A stretch of DNA of 22,582 nucleotides from an uncultured Fretibacterium sp. GTDB lineage: Bacteria; Synergistota; Synergistia; Synergistales; Aminobacteriaceae. The notes beneath the pieces were generated by a model. It saw nothing but the letters and a program-made list of their open reading frames with translations, was not told where the DNA came from and did no database searches. The translations under genes and the position numbers were made by a program. The stretch is taken from positions 1 to 22,582 of the forward strand of contig CALGHA010000076.1 in the NCBI GenBank assembly GCA_937915835.1, written 5' to 3'. Position 1 is the stretch's first letter. Each line of letters starts with the position of its first letter. Positions 1-6,509 of this stretch are shown piece by piece.

Positions 1-506
1 GGCTTTGTTGGGAATGCCTTGAAGGGAAATGTAGCTATTGCCTGTGGAATAAGGACTTAGAGACAAACCCGGCGGCAATGTACTATTTATCAAGCCCCAC
101 GTTACACTATTATTATATCCTTTGACTTGAACATAGCTGCTGTAGCTGTCATTTACTCGCCTATTCGTCGTAAAATTCCCGGTTATAGACATGTCATCAG
201 CTTCTGTTGGGGTGTCACTGAATGTAACAGTAAAAGCCCGCTCAATGTATTTATTCCTGCTGTCTGTAGCTCTGAGAGTGAATGTATATGTCCCGGCTTT
301 GTTGGGAATGCCTTGAAGGGAAATGTAGCTATTGCCTGTGGAATAAGGATTTAGGGACAAACCCGGCGGCAATGTACCGTTAATTAGGCTCCACGTTACT
401 TTACTATTGTATCCTTTTGCTTGAACATAGCTGCTGTAGCTGTCATTCACTCGTCTTTCCGTTGTAAAGTTGCCAGTTATAGACATGTCGTCGGCTTCTG
501 TCGGTT
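1..506. repeat. Direct repeat, 294-bp period, inside the Ig-repeat gene
   Basis: Bases 1-55 are identical to 295-349, and similarity continues to about 212 and 506. The offset is 294 bp (98 codons), so reading frame is kept. These are the two most similar Ig-like units. Such near-identical in-frame units can gain or lose copies by recombination. Confidence 0.85.
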
Positions 507-1146
507 CTGTATAGTTCCCCGTAATGGTCACTGTGCTGCTCTTCTCTGTGTACGAGTTCCGCCTGTCCGTTACCCTCATTTTGAACGTATAAGTTCCCGC
601 TTTACTTGGTACGCCTTCAAGATAAAATTTATTGCTGGATTGACGTATATAAAGCCCTTCAGGGAGTGCACCAGAAATATTAAACGTGTAACCGGAAGTC
701 CCTCCGCTGACATTTACTTGGCTCTGATACCAAACTCCAGCCTCTCCTGAGCCCGTAAAAGCTCCAGAAAGCGTCATATCACTTGTCTCATAGTTCTCAT
801 CGCTGATAGTAATTGACAGCTCACGTTCAACATAATAATCCCGTCTGTCCGTAACTCTCAGCGTAAATTTCCAAGTCCCCGCAGTGTTCGGAATTCCCTC
901 AAGGTAAAAATTTTTGCTGGACTGCCTGATGTAAAATCCTGGAGGCAGTGAACCACTTGTGATGTTATATGTGTAATTCGTAACGCCACCCGAAGCTGCT
1001 ACACCTGCCGAATACCAGTTGTTGACCGTGTAACCTTTGGGGAAATTTCCGGTTATCACCATGTCGTCAGCAAGTTTCGCCCAAGAAGTTCCGCAAAGAA
1101 GCATCACAGCTAACAGCATAAATATCCATGAAAATCTTTTCTTCAT
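1..1146 (-). CDS. Secreted protein of tandem Ig-like (He_PIG-type) repeats, C-terminus beyond window
   Basis: An open frame runs from an ATG at 1146 to base 1 with no stop, giving 382 residues, so the C-terminus lies outside the window. AAGGAGG at 1155-1161 decides the start. Residues 1-23 form a signal peptide (MKK, a hydrophobic core, cleavage after SWA). The rest is repeats of about 95-98 residues, each opening with a D-M-x-I/L-x-G-x-F element and containing LPPG/LPEG, then G-I/V-P-x-x-A-G-T, then R-x-T-D. This is the signature of putative Ig (He_PIG) domains found in cell-surface proteins. Repeats 1 and 2 resemble each other, and repeats 3 and 4 are nearly identical. It is probably exported and surface-exposed, perhaps for adhesion or carbohydrate contact. 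No catalytic motif is visible, and the ligand cannot be told. Any sorting signal would lie past the edge. Confidence 0.85.
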   Translation of the reverse strand, partial: MKKRFSWIFMLLAVMLLCGTSWAKLADDMVITGNFPKGYTVNNWYSAGVAASGGVTNYTYNITSGSLPPGFYIRQSSKNFYLEGIPNTAGTWKFTLRVTDRRDYYVERELSITISDENYETSDMTLSGAFTGSGEAGVWYQSQVNVSGGTSGYTFNISGALPEGLYIRQSSNKFYLEGVPSKAGTYTFKMRVTDRRNSYTEKSSTVTITGNYTEPTEADDMSITGNFTTERRVNDSYSSYVQAKGYNSKVTWSLINGTLPPGLSLNPYSTGNSYISLQGIPNKAGTYTFTLRATDSRNKYIERAFTVTFSDTPTEADDMSITGNFTTNRRVNDSYSSYVQVKGYNNSVTWGLINSTLPPGLSLSPYSTGNSYISLQGIPNKA

Positions 1147-1199
1147 TGTTAAATCCTCCTTGTGTTGAAATTATTAAAGCTAATTCGCGCTCTGTCCTC

Positions 1200-1249
1200 A
1201 GAATTTCATTATGGAGGTTTATCCTCGCGCAGGCTGTTAATAAAATTCT
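1200..1249 (-). other. Structured 5' leader of the Ig-repeat gene (inverted repeat)
   Basis: Bases 1200-1211 and 1238-1249 can pair over 12 positions in the minus-strand RNA, with one G-U pair. Inside them lies a GAGG/CCTC hairpin (1214-1217 with 1223-1226). It sits in the untranslated leader between the -10 box near 1286 and the ATG at 1146. It has no U-run, so it is not a standard terminator. Its function is unknown; mRNA stability or translational control is possible. Confidence 0.4.
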
Positions 1250-1285
1250 TAGGATACAATAAGACATTGATAGTGAATTAAAAAA

Positions 1286-1294
1286 ATTATAGCA
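1286..1294 (-). promoter_or_regulatory. Extended -10 promoter of the Ig-repeat gene
   Basis: The minus strand reads TGCTATAAT, a TGn extended -10. No good -35 is visible because a T-run from the upstream terminator lies there. It would give a leader of about 135 nt. Confidence 0.45.
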
Positions 1295-1307
1295 TAAACA
1301 TTTTCGC

Positions 1308-1353
1308 AAAAAAAAAATTCCCTCCTGCTCACTAATGAAAATGAACAAGAGGG
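1308..1353 (-). terminator. Rho-independent terminator of the prpF-carrier operon
   Basis: On the minus strand an 11-bp stem (1343-1353 with 1320-1330, including two G-U pairs) is followed by a long T-run at 1308-1317. It starts 24 bp after the stop of the carrier gene. Confidence 0.85.
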
Positions 1354-1376
1354 AAAACTTTATATGTGAGGATTAA

Positions 1377-2642
1377 TTAATAGAACAGATGACCGAGACT
1401 AAACACGCCTAACCATGACATTAACACGTTAATTCCGACGTTCGCAACACTCAATAAGAATAACGTCTTGAACATATTATTCATCTCTTCGGTCGTAGTT
1501 TCCTTGCTGGCTGAATATGATGACATTATGATTGCTCCTCCTGTCGATAACGGACTTATCGCCGCCGCAAACGATGTAGCAATTATCGCCGACATTAACT
1601 CAACATAGCTTACTCCGAAAGTATGAGCGACGTTGTTAGCAATCGGAAGCAAAGCGGGCATGACCACGCCGGTTGTCGAACTTACCCATGAGAGAATGCC
1701 GGAGCTTGCTGACATAATCGCTACTGCTGAGTTCGCAGTCATCAAACTTGAGAGGTAATCCGAGACTAATTTTATTCCGCCGAGTTTGTTAATAACGTTG
1801 ACGAGTGCACCAACACCGCAGATGAATACTAACGTTCCCCAAGGAATTCCCTTAATGGCCTTCTTTTCATCAGCACAGCCGAGAAGAATTAACACGCTCG
1901 CGGCCAGGAATGCGAATAATCCTGTGTCAAGTTTAAAGCCTATGCAGCAGATTACTACGATTATGATTACAATGATTGTTATGCGCTGATCCCGATTAAA
2001 TTTCGGAATTTCCGACCACTTCATGGGGTTATCGGCCTTGACAGCATAGCCCTTGTAGAGAATATACACGACTAACGTAAACACGAAGCCTGATAATAAC
2101 GTCGACAGGAACAAATGAAGTCCGAAGCCTGAATATCCCATCGGGTTTGAGAGCTGAGCCGCTAAAATTCCCGTTAATGATAAAGTTGACGCACAACCCG
2201 CATTTGCTCCGAGTTTAGCGTATAATGATGTTGCCATAGGGTTAATGTTCATTTCAAATGCTAGGTACATTGCGAAAGTTGTCATTAATATTCCGGCGGC
2301 AATATGTCCCGGACCTATGGCTGATATGAAAGCTGAGAGCACGAACATCAAAATCGGGATTAACACGGTATGTTTTCCGACGAGCGCAACAACTTTTTTC
2401 GAGAATAGTTCAAGCGTCCCGTTTTGTGAAGCCATCCCGAACATGAACGTAACTCCGACAAGTGTAACGAACATTGACGAGCTGAAACCTGCTGTAATCT
2501 GTGAAGCCTTCATTCCTCCGATTGTTCCGAGCACGAAAGCCGCGCCCAATGAGAAGAAACCGAGATTAATTTTCTTGATGAAGCCTATTGCTACGACGAC
2601 AACAAGAACTAACAATGAAATAATTGGTAAATATTCCTGCAT
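1377..2642 (-). CDS. MatC-like dicarboxylate carrier, SLC13/ion-transporter superfamily permease
   Basis: This 421-residue integral membrane protein has about ten to twelve hydrophobic segments and no signal peptide. The N-terminal half resembles the MatC_N dicarboxylate carrier family: a short TM1, a basic loop with KKINLG, a GGMKASQI segment, then a long FMFGMASQNGTLELFSKK stretch. The second half repeats the fold, with a conserved S-S-T-T-G-V-V-M-P segment and an S-P-L-S-T-G-G-A-I segment of the type that forms substrate and ion sites in these permeases. It probably imports a di- or tricarboxylate across the inner membrane. The start at 2642 has GGGGAG upstream. It lies 28 bp downstream of the PrpF-family gene on the same strand, so the two are likely co-transcribed and act on the same substrate. 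The substrate itself is inferred from context only. Confidence 0.8.
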   Translation of the reverse strand: MQEYLPIISLLVLVVVVAIGFIKKINLGFFSLGAAFVLGTIGGMKASQITAGFSSSMFVTLVGVTFMFGMASQNGTLELFSKKVVALVGKHTVLIPILMFVLSAFISAIGPGHIAAGILMTTFAMYLAFEMNINPMATSLYAKLGANAGCASTLSLTGILAAQLSNPMGYSGFGLHLFLSTLLSGFVFTLVVYILYKGYAVKADNPMKWSEIPKFNRDQRITIIVIIIVVICCIGFKLDTGLFAFLAASVLILLGCADEKKAIKGIPWGTLVFICGVGALVNVINKLGGIKLVSDYLSSLMTANSAVAIMSASSGILSWVSSTTGVVMPALLPIANNVAHTFGVSYVELMSAIIATSFAAAISPLSTGGAIIMSSYSASKETTTEEMNNMFKTLFLLSVANVGINVLMSWLGVFSLGHLFY

Positions 2643-2670
2643 GATATTTATTCTCCCCTCTGATTTAAGA

Positions 2671-3822
2671 TTAAAGCCTAATTCTCGCTGTGCCTTCCAT
2701 TAAGAAATTGGCCGTCCTGAAACCGAATGTGTCATCAATTTCCGGAATTGTTTTTCCGTCTTCAAGCCTGAAATCAGCTCCGCACTCAAGAATTCCTGCC
2801 GGATGTCCAATTCTTATAAATTGCGTGTCAGCATTCGGAGCTAATACCTGATTGACGATTGAGCCGGGAGTTACAGCTGCCGCCGCCGTGCACATTGCTC
2901 CGGTCATTGCGTATGAAGGATGAGGCTTCTGCATTGACATCATCCGTGAGAGCAAATCGATATTTCCCTTCGCGATTTCTTTACCGTCTGAAGTTGTGTA
3001 TGCTTCGGGTTCAGCTACAAAAGTCATCTTAGGAATTCCCGGAGTGTCCCATGCTGAACGTTTATAGTCCTCGATTAAGCCGAGTTTTACAGCCGCAAGT
3101 CCGCGAATTTTCTCGAGCAAAGCTAACATTTCAGAATTTGCGTTAAGTTCATCGGGTAATTCTCTTCCCGTCAGGCCAATATCACGCGCCTTAACGAAGA
3201 CTAAAGGATTAGCGGCATCGACGATTGAGACTTCAACTTTTCCGAAATCCGGGACATCAAGGACATCAATTACATTCCCAGTCGGCAATAATCCCTTGCC
3301 TAATGTTCCCGAAGGCTTCACAAACTTCAACTTTACGGGCGACGCTGTACCAGGAACTCCGGCAATCGCGAAATCTCCGGAATATGCAACTTCTCCGCCC
3401 GGTGTCTGAACGTCAGCTTCAATAATTTTCTGAGTGTTAGTGTTGAAAATTCTCACGCTCGTAACGCCGTCTTTTGCCTCAACAAGTCCTTTCTCAATCG
3501 CAAACGGGCCGACTCCTGATGAGATATTCCCGCAGTTCCCTTTGTAGCTGACAAGGGGCTTATCAACTGAGACTTGAGCAAACGTGTAATCAACATCAGC
3601 TTCGGGATTGCTTGATTTCTTGATGATTGCGACTTTGCTTGTAACTGAATATGACCCGCCGAGCCCGTCAATCTGTTTTGCGTCAGGACTTCCCATTAAT
3701 CGCAATAACAATTTTTCCCACTCGTCGTGATTTTCCGGCATATCATCCTCGAGAATGTATACGCCCTTACTCGTTCCGCCGCGCATAATAGTTACTGGCA
3801 GCTTTTTAACGCTGTCTGACAT
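2671..3822 (-). CDS. PrpF / methylitaconate delta-isomerase family protein
   Basis: At 383 residues this is the usual length for the PrpF family (2-methylaconitate cis-trans isomerase, 3-methylitaconate isomerase), which has two diaminopimelate-epimerase-like halves. Family motifs visible are M-R-G-G-T-S-K-G at 13-20, I-D-G-L-G-G at 51-56, T-S-K at 61-63, G-N-C-G-N at 95-99 and G-A-M-C-T-A in the C-terminal half. Lys63 and Cys97 are 34 residues apart, the spacing I recall for the catalytic Lys73 and Cys107 of PrpF. These cofactor-free enzymes shift a proton or double bond in unsaturated tricarboxylates or substituted itaconates. The ATG at 3822 has GGAGG upstream. It leads an operon with the MatC-like carrier, and a LysR regulator diverges from it. 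No prpC, prpD or acnD is in the window, so methylcitrate metabolism is not supported, and the exact substrate is open. Confidence 0.85.
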   Translation of the reverse strand: MSDSVKKLPVTIMRGGTSKGVYILEDDMPENHDEWEKLLLRLMGSPDAKQIDGLGGSYSVTSKVAIIKKSSNPEADVDYTFAQVSVDKPLVSYKGNCGNISSGVGPFAIEKGLVEAKDGVTSVRIFNTNTQKIIEADVQTPGGEVAYSGDFAIAGVPGTASPVKLKFVKPSGTLGKGLLPTGNVIDVLDVPDFGKVEVSIVDAANPLVFVKARDIGLTGRELPDELNANSEMLALLEKIRGLAAVKLGLIEDYKRSAWDTPGIPKMTFVAEPEAYTTSDGKEIAKGNIDLLSRMMSMQKPHPSYAMTGAMCTAAAAVTPGSIVNQVLAPNADTQFIRIGHPAGILECGADFRLEDGKTIPEIDDTFGFRTANFLMEGTARIRL

Positions 3823-3898
3823 TGAATTAATCCTCCGTGTGTATAAAATTTTTATGTATGGATTTGTTGTGCTTGATGGGAAAATAATAAAGTAAACT

Positions 3899-3907
3899 TG
3901 ATATAAT
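3899..3907 (+). promoter_or_regulatory. Extended -10 promoter of the LysR gene at 3965
   Basis: TGATATAAT is a TGn extended -10 box about 57 bp before the ATG. No strong -35 is seen at the standard spacing. Confidence 0.5.
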
Positions 3908-3934
3908 GTGAAATACTAAAAACTTAATGATAAA

Positions 3935-3949
3935 ATTAGTTCAGCTAAT
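3935..3949. promoter_or_regulatory. Candidate LysR operator, T-N11-A palindrome
   Basis: ATTAGTTCAGCTAAT has perfect 5-bp arms around a 5-bp centre and contains the T-N11-A layout typical of LysR-type binding sites. It lies between the -10 box and the start codon of the LysR gene, where a bound protein would block its own transcription. The divergent prpF promoter is in the same 142-bp gap. Confidence 0.5.
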
Positions 3950-3964
3950 ATTTGGAGGGTAACA

Positions 3965-4867
3965 ATGGACTTCAAGGAATTGCAATACGTCGTAACAATA
4001 GCAAGACTTCAGAAATTTACTAAAGCGGCAGAAGAATTACACATCAGCCAGTCAGCATTGAGCCAATACATAAGCAGTCTTGAGAACGAAATAGGCTTGA
4101 AACTTTTCGACAGGTTAGGGAAAAAATATGTTGTCCCGACTTATGCAGGGAAAAGATACATTGATTATGCGCGTCAAATTCTGGAGATTAAATCCAGCCT
4201 CGATGCCGAACTTGCTGACATAATCAAACGTGATTCGGGCGTTCTTAACATTGGACTTCCGAATATGCGCTGTACTTTCATGCTCCCTAAGACTTTGCCG
4301 GTGTTCAATCAAAAATATCCGAACGTAAAAGTTAATATTTTCGAGGGAACTAGTGAAATGATTGACAAAAGATTACTCGACGGCGATATTGATTTAGCGT
4401 TCTATAGCAAACCTCACAAGCTGAACCCTAATCTTGATTATGAAACTCTTGCGACAGAAGAATTATTAATCTGCACATGTAAAAATCATCCGGTTGTAAA
4501 ACTTGCAGACAAAAACAGACGGCTCAATATTCAGGCAATAAAAGACGAGAGATTAATTCTGCTTTCACCCGAACAAAGGACAGGCCAAATCTCACGCTAT
4601 TATCTTAAGCAAAATAATATTCCTCTCACAAATTCAATCACAACTAACAACATGCCCGCCGTGATCTCTTTAACCGAACAAGGCTGGGGAATATCATTCA
4701 TTTTTGAGGCACATTTACGCTGGCATTCACCAACTCCGAAAATTGAAACGTTCAGCTTCGGAAGTCCGCGAGTAACTTCGGATTTCGTAGCCGCATACAG
4801 AAAAGGCGCTTATCTTCCGAAATATACGCGTGAATTTATCGCGATCGTCTCAAAACTTTATGCCTAG
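3965..4867 (+). CDS. LysR-family transcriptional regulator, divergent from prpF-carrier operon
   Basis: This 300-residue protein has an N-terminal winged helix-turn-helix at about residues 1-60 (M-D-F-K-E-L-Q-Y, F-T-K-A-A-E-E-L-H-I-S-Q-S-A-L-S) and a periplasmic-binding-protein-like effector domain from about residue 90. Length and layout are standard for LysR regulators. GGAGG sits just upstream of the ATG at 3965. The gene is transcribed away from the PrpF/carrier operon across a 142-bp gap holding a T-N11-A palindrome, the usual arrangement in which a LysR protein represses itself and activates the divergent operon when the substrate is present. The effector is therefore inferred to be the carboxylate handled by that operon. 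Its stop codon overlaps that of the convergent dehydrogenase gene. Confidence 0.9.
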   Translation: MDFKELQYVVTIARLQKFTKAAEELHISQSALSQYISSLENEIGLKLFDRLGKKYVVPTYAGKRYIDYARQILEIKSSLDAELADIIKRDSGVLNIGLPNMRCTFMLPKTLPVFNQKYPNVKVNIFEGTSEMIDKRLLDGDIDLAFYSKPHKLNPNLDYETLATEELLICTCKNHPVVKLADKNRRLNIQAIKDERLILLSPEQRTGQISRYYLKQNNIPLTNSITTNNMPAVISLTEQGWGISFIFEAHLRWHSPTPKIETFSFGSPRVTSDFVAAYRKGAYLPKYTREFIAIVSKLYA

Positions 4868-5823
4868 CACGCAACTCTAACGTTCTCAGCTTTATCCTCG
4901 TGAATTTGCCTCAAAATTTCTACAGCAACTTCAAGCGCACGTTTCCCGTCCATTCCGCCGACTACTGGGGGCTTATGTTCCTTCACGCAACGCACGAAGT
5001 CAGCAAGCTCAAGTTTCAACGGCTCACTCTTCGGAAATACTGGGGTCTCTCGAATATCGACTTGACCGTCAGGATTATTCACAACTCTGGAAATTTGCAC
5101 GGATTGAAGCTCGTAATTAATCGTAATCTGGCGTTCACGTTCGACGATTTCAAGCTGACGGCATTTTTTCTCAGCACATCTTGACACGAGAATATGAGCT
5201 AACACGCCGTTTTCGAAAGTGATTTGTGCGTCGGCAATGTCCTCAAAATTCGTAAAAACACACGCTCCAGTTGCCGCAATTTTCTTGATTGGCGAATTTA
5301 CGAGGGACATTATAATATCTATGTCATGTATCATTAAATCAAGCACAACTCCGACGTCGTTAATTCTTCCGGTGAACGGGCAGGTTCTTCGGGAATCAAG
5401 ATAAATCGGGTTGCACTGAATGCCTGAAACGTAACGTACTGCGCTGTTAAAACGCTCAACATGTCCAACTTGAAGCACAAGATTTTTTTTGTCAGCAAGC
5501 TCTAATAACTCTTCGGCCTCTTCGGGCTTAACTGTTACGGGCTTCTCAACAAGAACGTGAATTCCTGCGTTCAGGGCCGTCTTCGCAATTTCGTAATGTT
5601 TGCTCGTTGGAACGACGATTGAGATTGCGTCAGGTGATTTTCGGCGGATTAATTCTTCGAGTGAGCCGTATGCTGGAACTCCTAAGTGTTCGCCGATGAA
5701 TTTTGCTCTGTCAATGTCGCTGTCCGCAACTCCTACAAGTCGAGCGTCAAGAAGCTCCGTGTAAATTCTCGCGTGATGCTGGCCAAGATGACCAACTCCG
5801 ATAACTCCAATTTTTTCTGTCAT
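4864..5823 (-). CDS. Gfo/Idh/MocA-family NAD(P)-dependent oxidoreductase
   Basis: Starting at 5823 gives 319 residues beginning M-T-E-K-I-G-V-I-G-V-G. An upstream in-frame ATG at 5871 would add 16 hydrophobic residues absent from the family, and the AAGGA ribosome site lies between the two, so 5823 is preferred. The Rossmann fold shows G-V-G-H-L-G (residues 9-14), the family's E-K-P at 93-95, and a D-x-x-x-H-D-I-D segment at 162-169 in the C-terminal domain. It oxidises or reduces a sugar, often a nucleotide sugar or inositol. The L-D-L-M-I-H-D-I-D-I segment and the overall length resemble UDP-GlcNAc 3-dehydrogenases (GnnA) of lipid A biosynthesis, but no partner aminotransferase or lpx gene is here. 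That assignment is only a suggestion. Confidence 0.85.
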   Translation of the reverse strand: MTEKIGVIGVGHLGQHHARIYTELLDARLVGVADSDIDRAKFIGEHLGVPAYGSLEELIRRKSPDAISIVVPTSKHYEIAKTALNAGIHVLVEKPVTVKPEEAEELLELADKKNLVLQVGHVERFNSAVRYVSGIQCNPIYLDSRRTCPFTGRINDVGVVLDLMIHDIDIIMSLVNSPIKKIAATGACVFTNFEDIADAQITFENGVLAHILVSRCAEKKCRQLEIVERERQITINYELQSVQISRVVNNPDGQVDIRETPVFPKSEPLKLELADFVRCVKEHKPPVVGGMDGKRALEVAVEILRQIHEDKAENVRVAC

Positions 5824-5908
5824 GATAAAAAATATCCTTCCCCTAAGAAATATTTTTATTATTAATATCACACTGGCATATAAATTTGTGGCATAAAATT
5901 TTTTAAAG

Positions 5909-5935
5909 TTGCGTGAATTGGATCGTAACTATAAA
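5909..5935 (+). promoter_or_regulatory. Possible promoter of the small CxCxxC protein gene
   Basis: TTGCGT and TATAAA are separated by 15 bp, about 40 bp before the ATG at 5974. The spacing is shorter than ideal. Confidence 0.3.
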
Positions 5936-5973
5936 ATTTGCAATAATGAATTTTTCAAGGAGGTAAATTAATC

Positions 5974-6306
5974 ATGACCAAACAAGAAATCCTCGCAAAA
6001 GTTAATGAACTTATCGCCGCTCCGTCCGTATGTCCTGAAGTAAAATCTGCCGCCCAAGCCTACGCAAAATCTCAGGATAAAGCCTCAGCCGAAGCACTCG
6101 TAAAAGCTCTTGAAGCAAACGTAAACAGCATTGACGAGACACTCGGATTTGCAAGTTCTGAGATGGGCAAAAAACTTTTCGGCGAAGAAAAAGCAGCTGA
6201 AATGGTGAAAATTGGCCAGAAGGTTAAAGCTGAAGGCGGAAAATATTGCTTCTGTCCTGCGTGTCAGGCCGGCGGTGAAATTTACGAGAATAGAGCGGCT
6301 CTGTAA
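5974..6306 (+). CDS. Small acidic protein with C-terminal CxCxxC motif, function unknown
   Basis: The 110-residue soluble protein has AAGGAGG before its ATG and a terminator after its stop, so it forms a single-gene transcription unit. The first 88 residues are mostly helical, Ala/Glu/Lys-rich, with one Cys at 20. The end carries Cys92, Cys94 and Cys97 in a C-F-C-P-A-C cluster that could bind a metal or be redox-active. Small proteins of this layout are, as I recall, sometimes labelled heat-shock protein Hsp90 in databases, but nothing here resembles the Hsp90 ATPase fold, and I would not carry that name over. Codon use and ribosome site look like a well-expressed native gene. Its role cannot be read from the sequence or its neighbours. 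Confidence 0.8.
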   Translation: MTKQEILAKVNELIAAPSVCPEVKSAAQAYAKSQDKASAEALVKALEANVNSIDETLGFASSEMGKKLFGEEKAAEMVKIGQKVKAEGGKYCFCPACQAGGEIYENRAAL

Positions 6307-6334
6307 AAAATTTCTCACGAGATTATTAACTTAA

Positions 6335-6369
6335 TGGCTCTGTCGTAAATCGGCAGGGTCAATTTTTTT
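6335..6369 (+). terminator. Rho-independent terminator after the small CxCxxC gene
   Basis: An 11-bp stem (6335-6345 with 6351-6361, including three G-U pairs) with a 5-nt loop is followed by seven T at 6363-6369. Confidence 0.8.
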
Positions 6370-6439
6370 GAGACAGGTATCACTATATTATATGAATGCA
6401 CGTCTCTTTCTTTTTATGCTTTCATTATTTGTCATAAAA

Positions 6440-6469
6440 TTTACACGTTGAATGCTAAAATGTGATAAT
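6440..6469 (+). promoter_or_regulatory. Likely promoter of the secA-argS operon
   Basis: TTTACA (6440-6445) and GATAAT (6464-6469) have an 18-bp spacer and lie about 40 bp before the secA ATG, after the preceding terminator. Confidence 0.5.
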
Positions 6470-6509
6470 CTTTCACGCAATTATTTTCAGGAGGGAAAAT
6501 TTTTCACAT

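Noticed and set aside
1..1146. CRISPR-like repetition
   Set aside because: The repeats are long, diverged, in frame and encode Ig-like domains; no short repeat-spacer pattern is present.
1067..1348. Minus-strand open frame of 93 codons covering the leader and start of the Ig-repeat gene
   Set aside because: It overlaps the real signal-peptide start in another frame, crosses a terminator and promoter, and has no ribosome site or protein-like composition.
2245..2703. Plus-strand open frame of 152 codons
   Set aside because: It is antisense to the MatC-like carrier; it is a shadow of the hydrophobic codons there.
5974..6306. Naming the small CxCxxC protein Hsp90
   Set aside because: No GHKL ATPase motifs are present and the length is far too short.
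6462..6509. Longer SecA start adding 16 residues
   Set aside because: The added residues lie upstream of the ribosome site and do not fit the SecA N-terminus.
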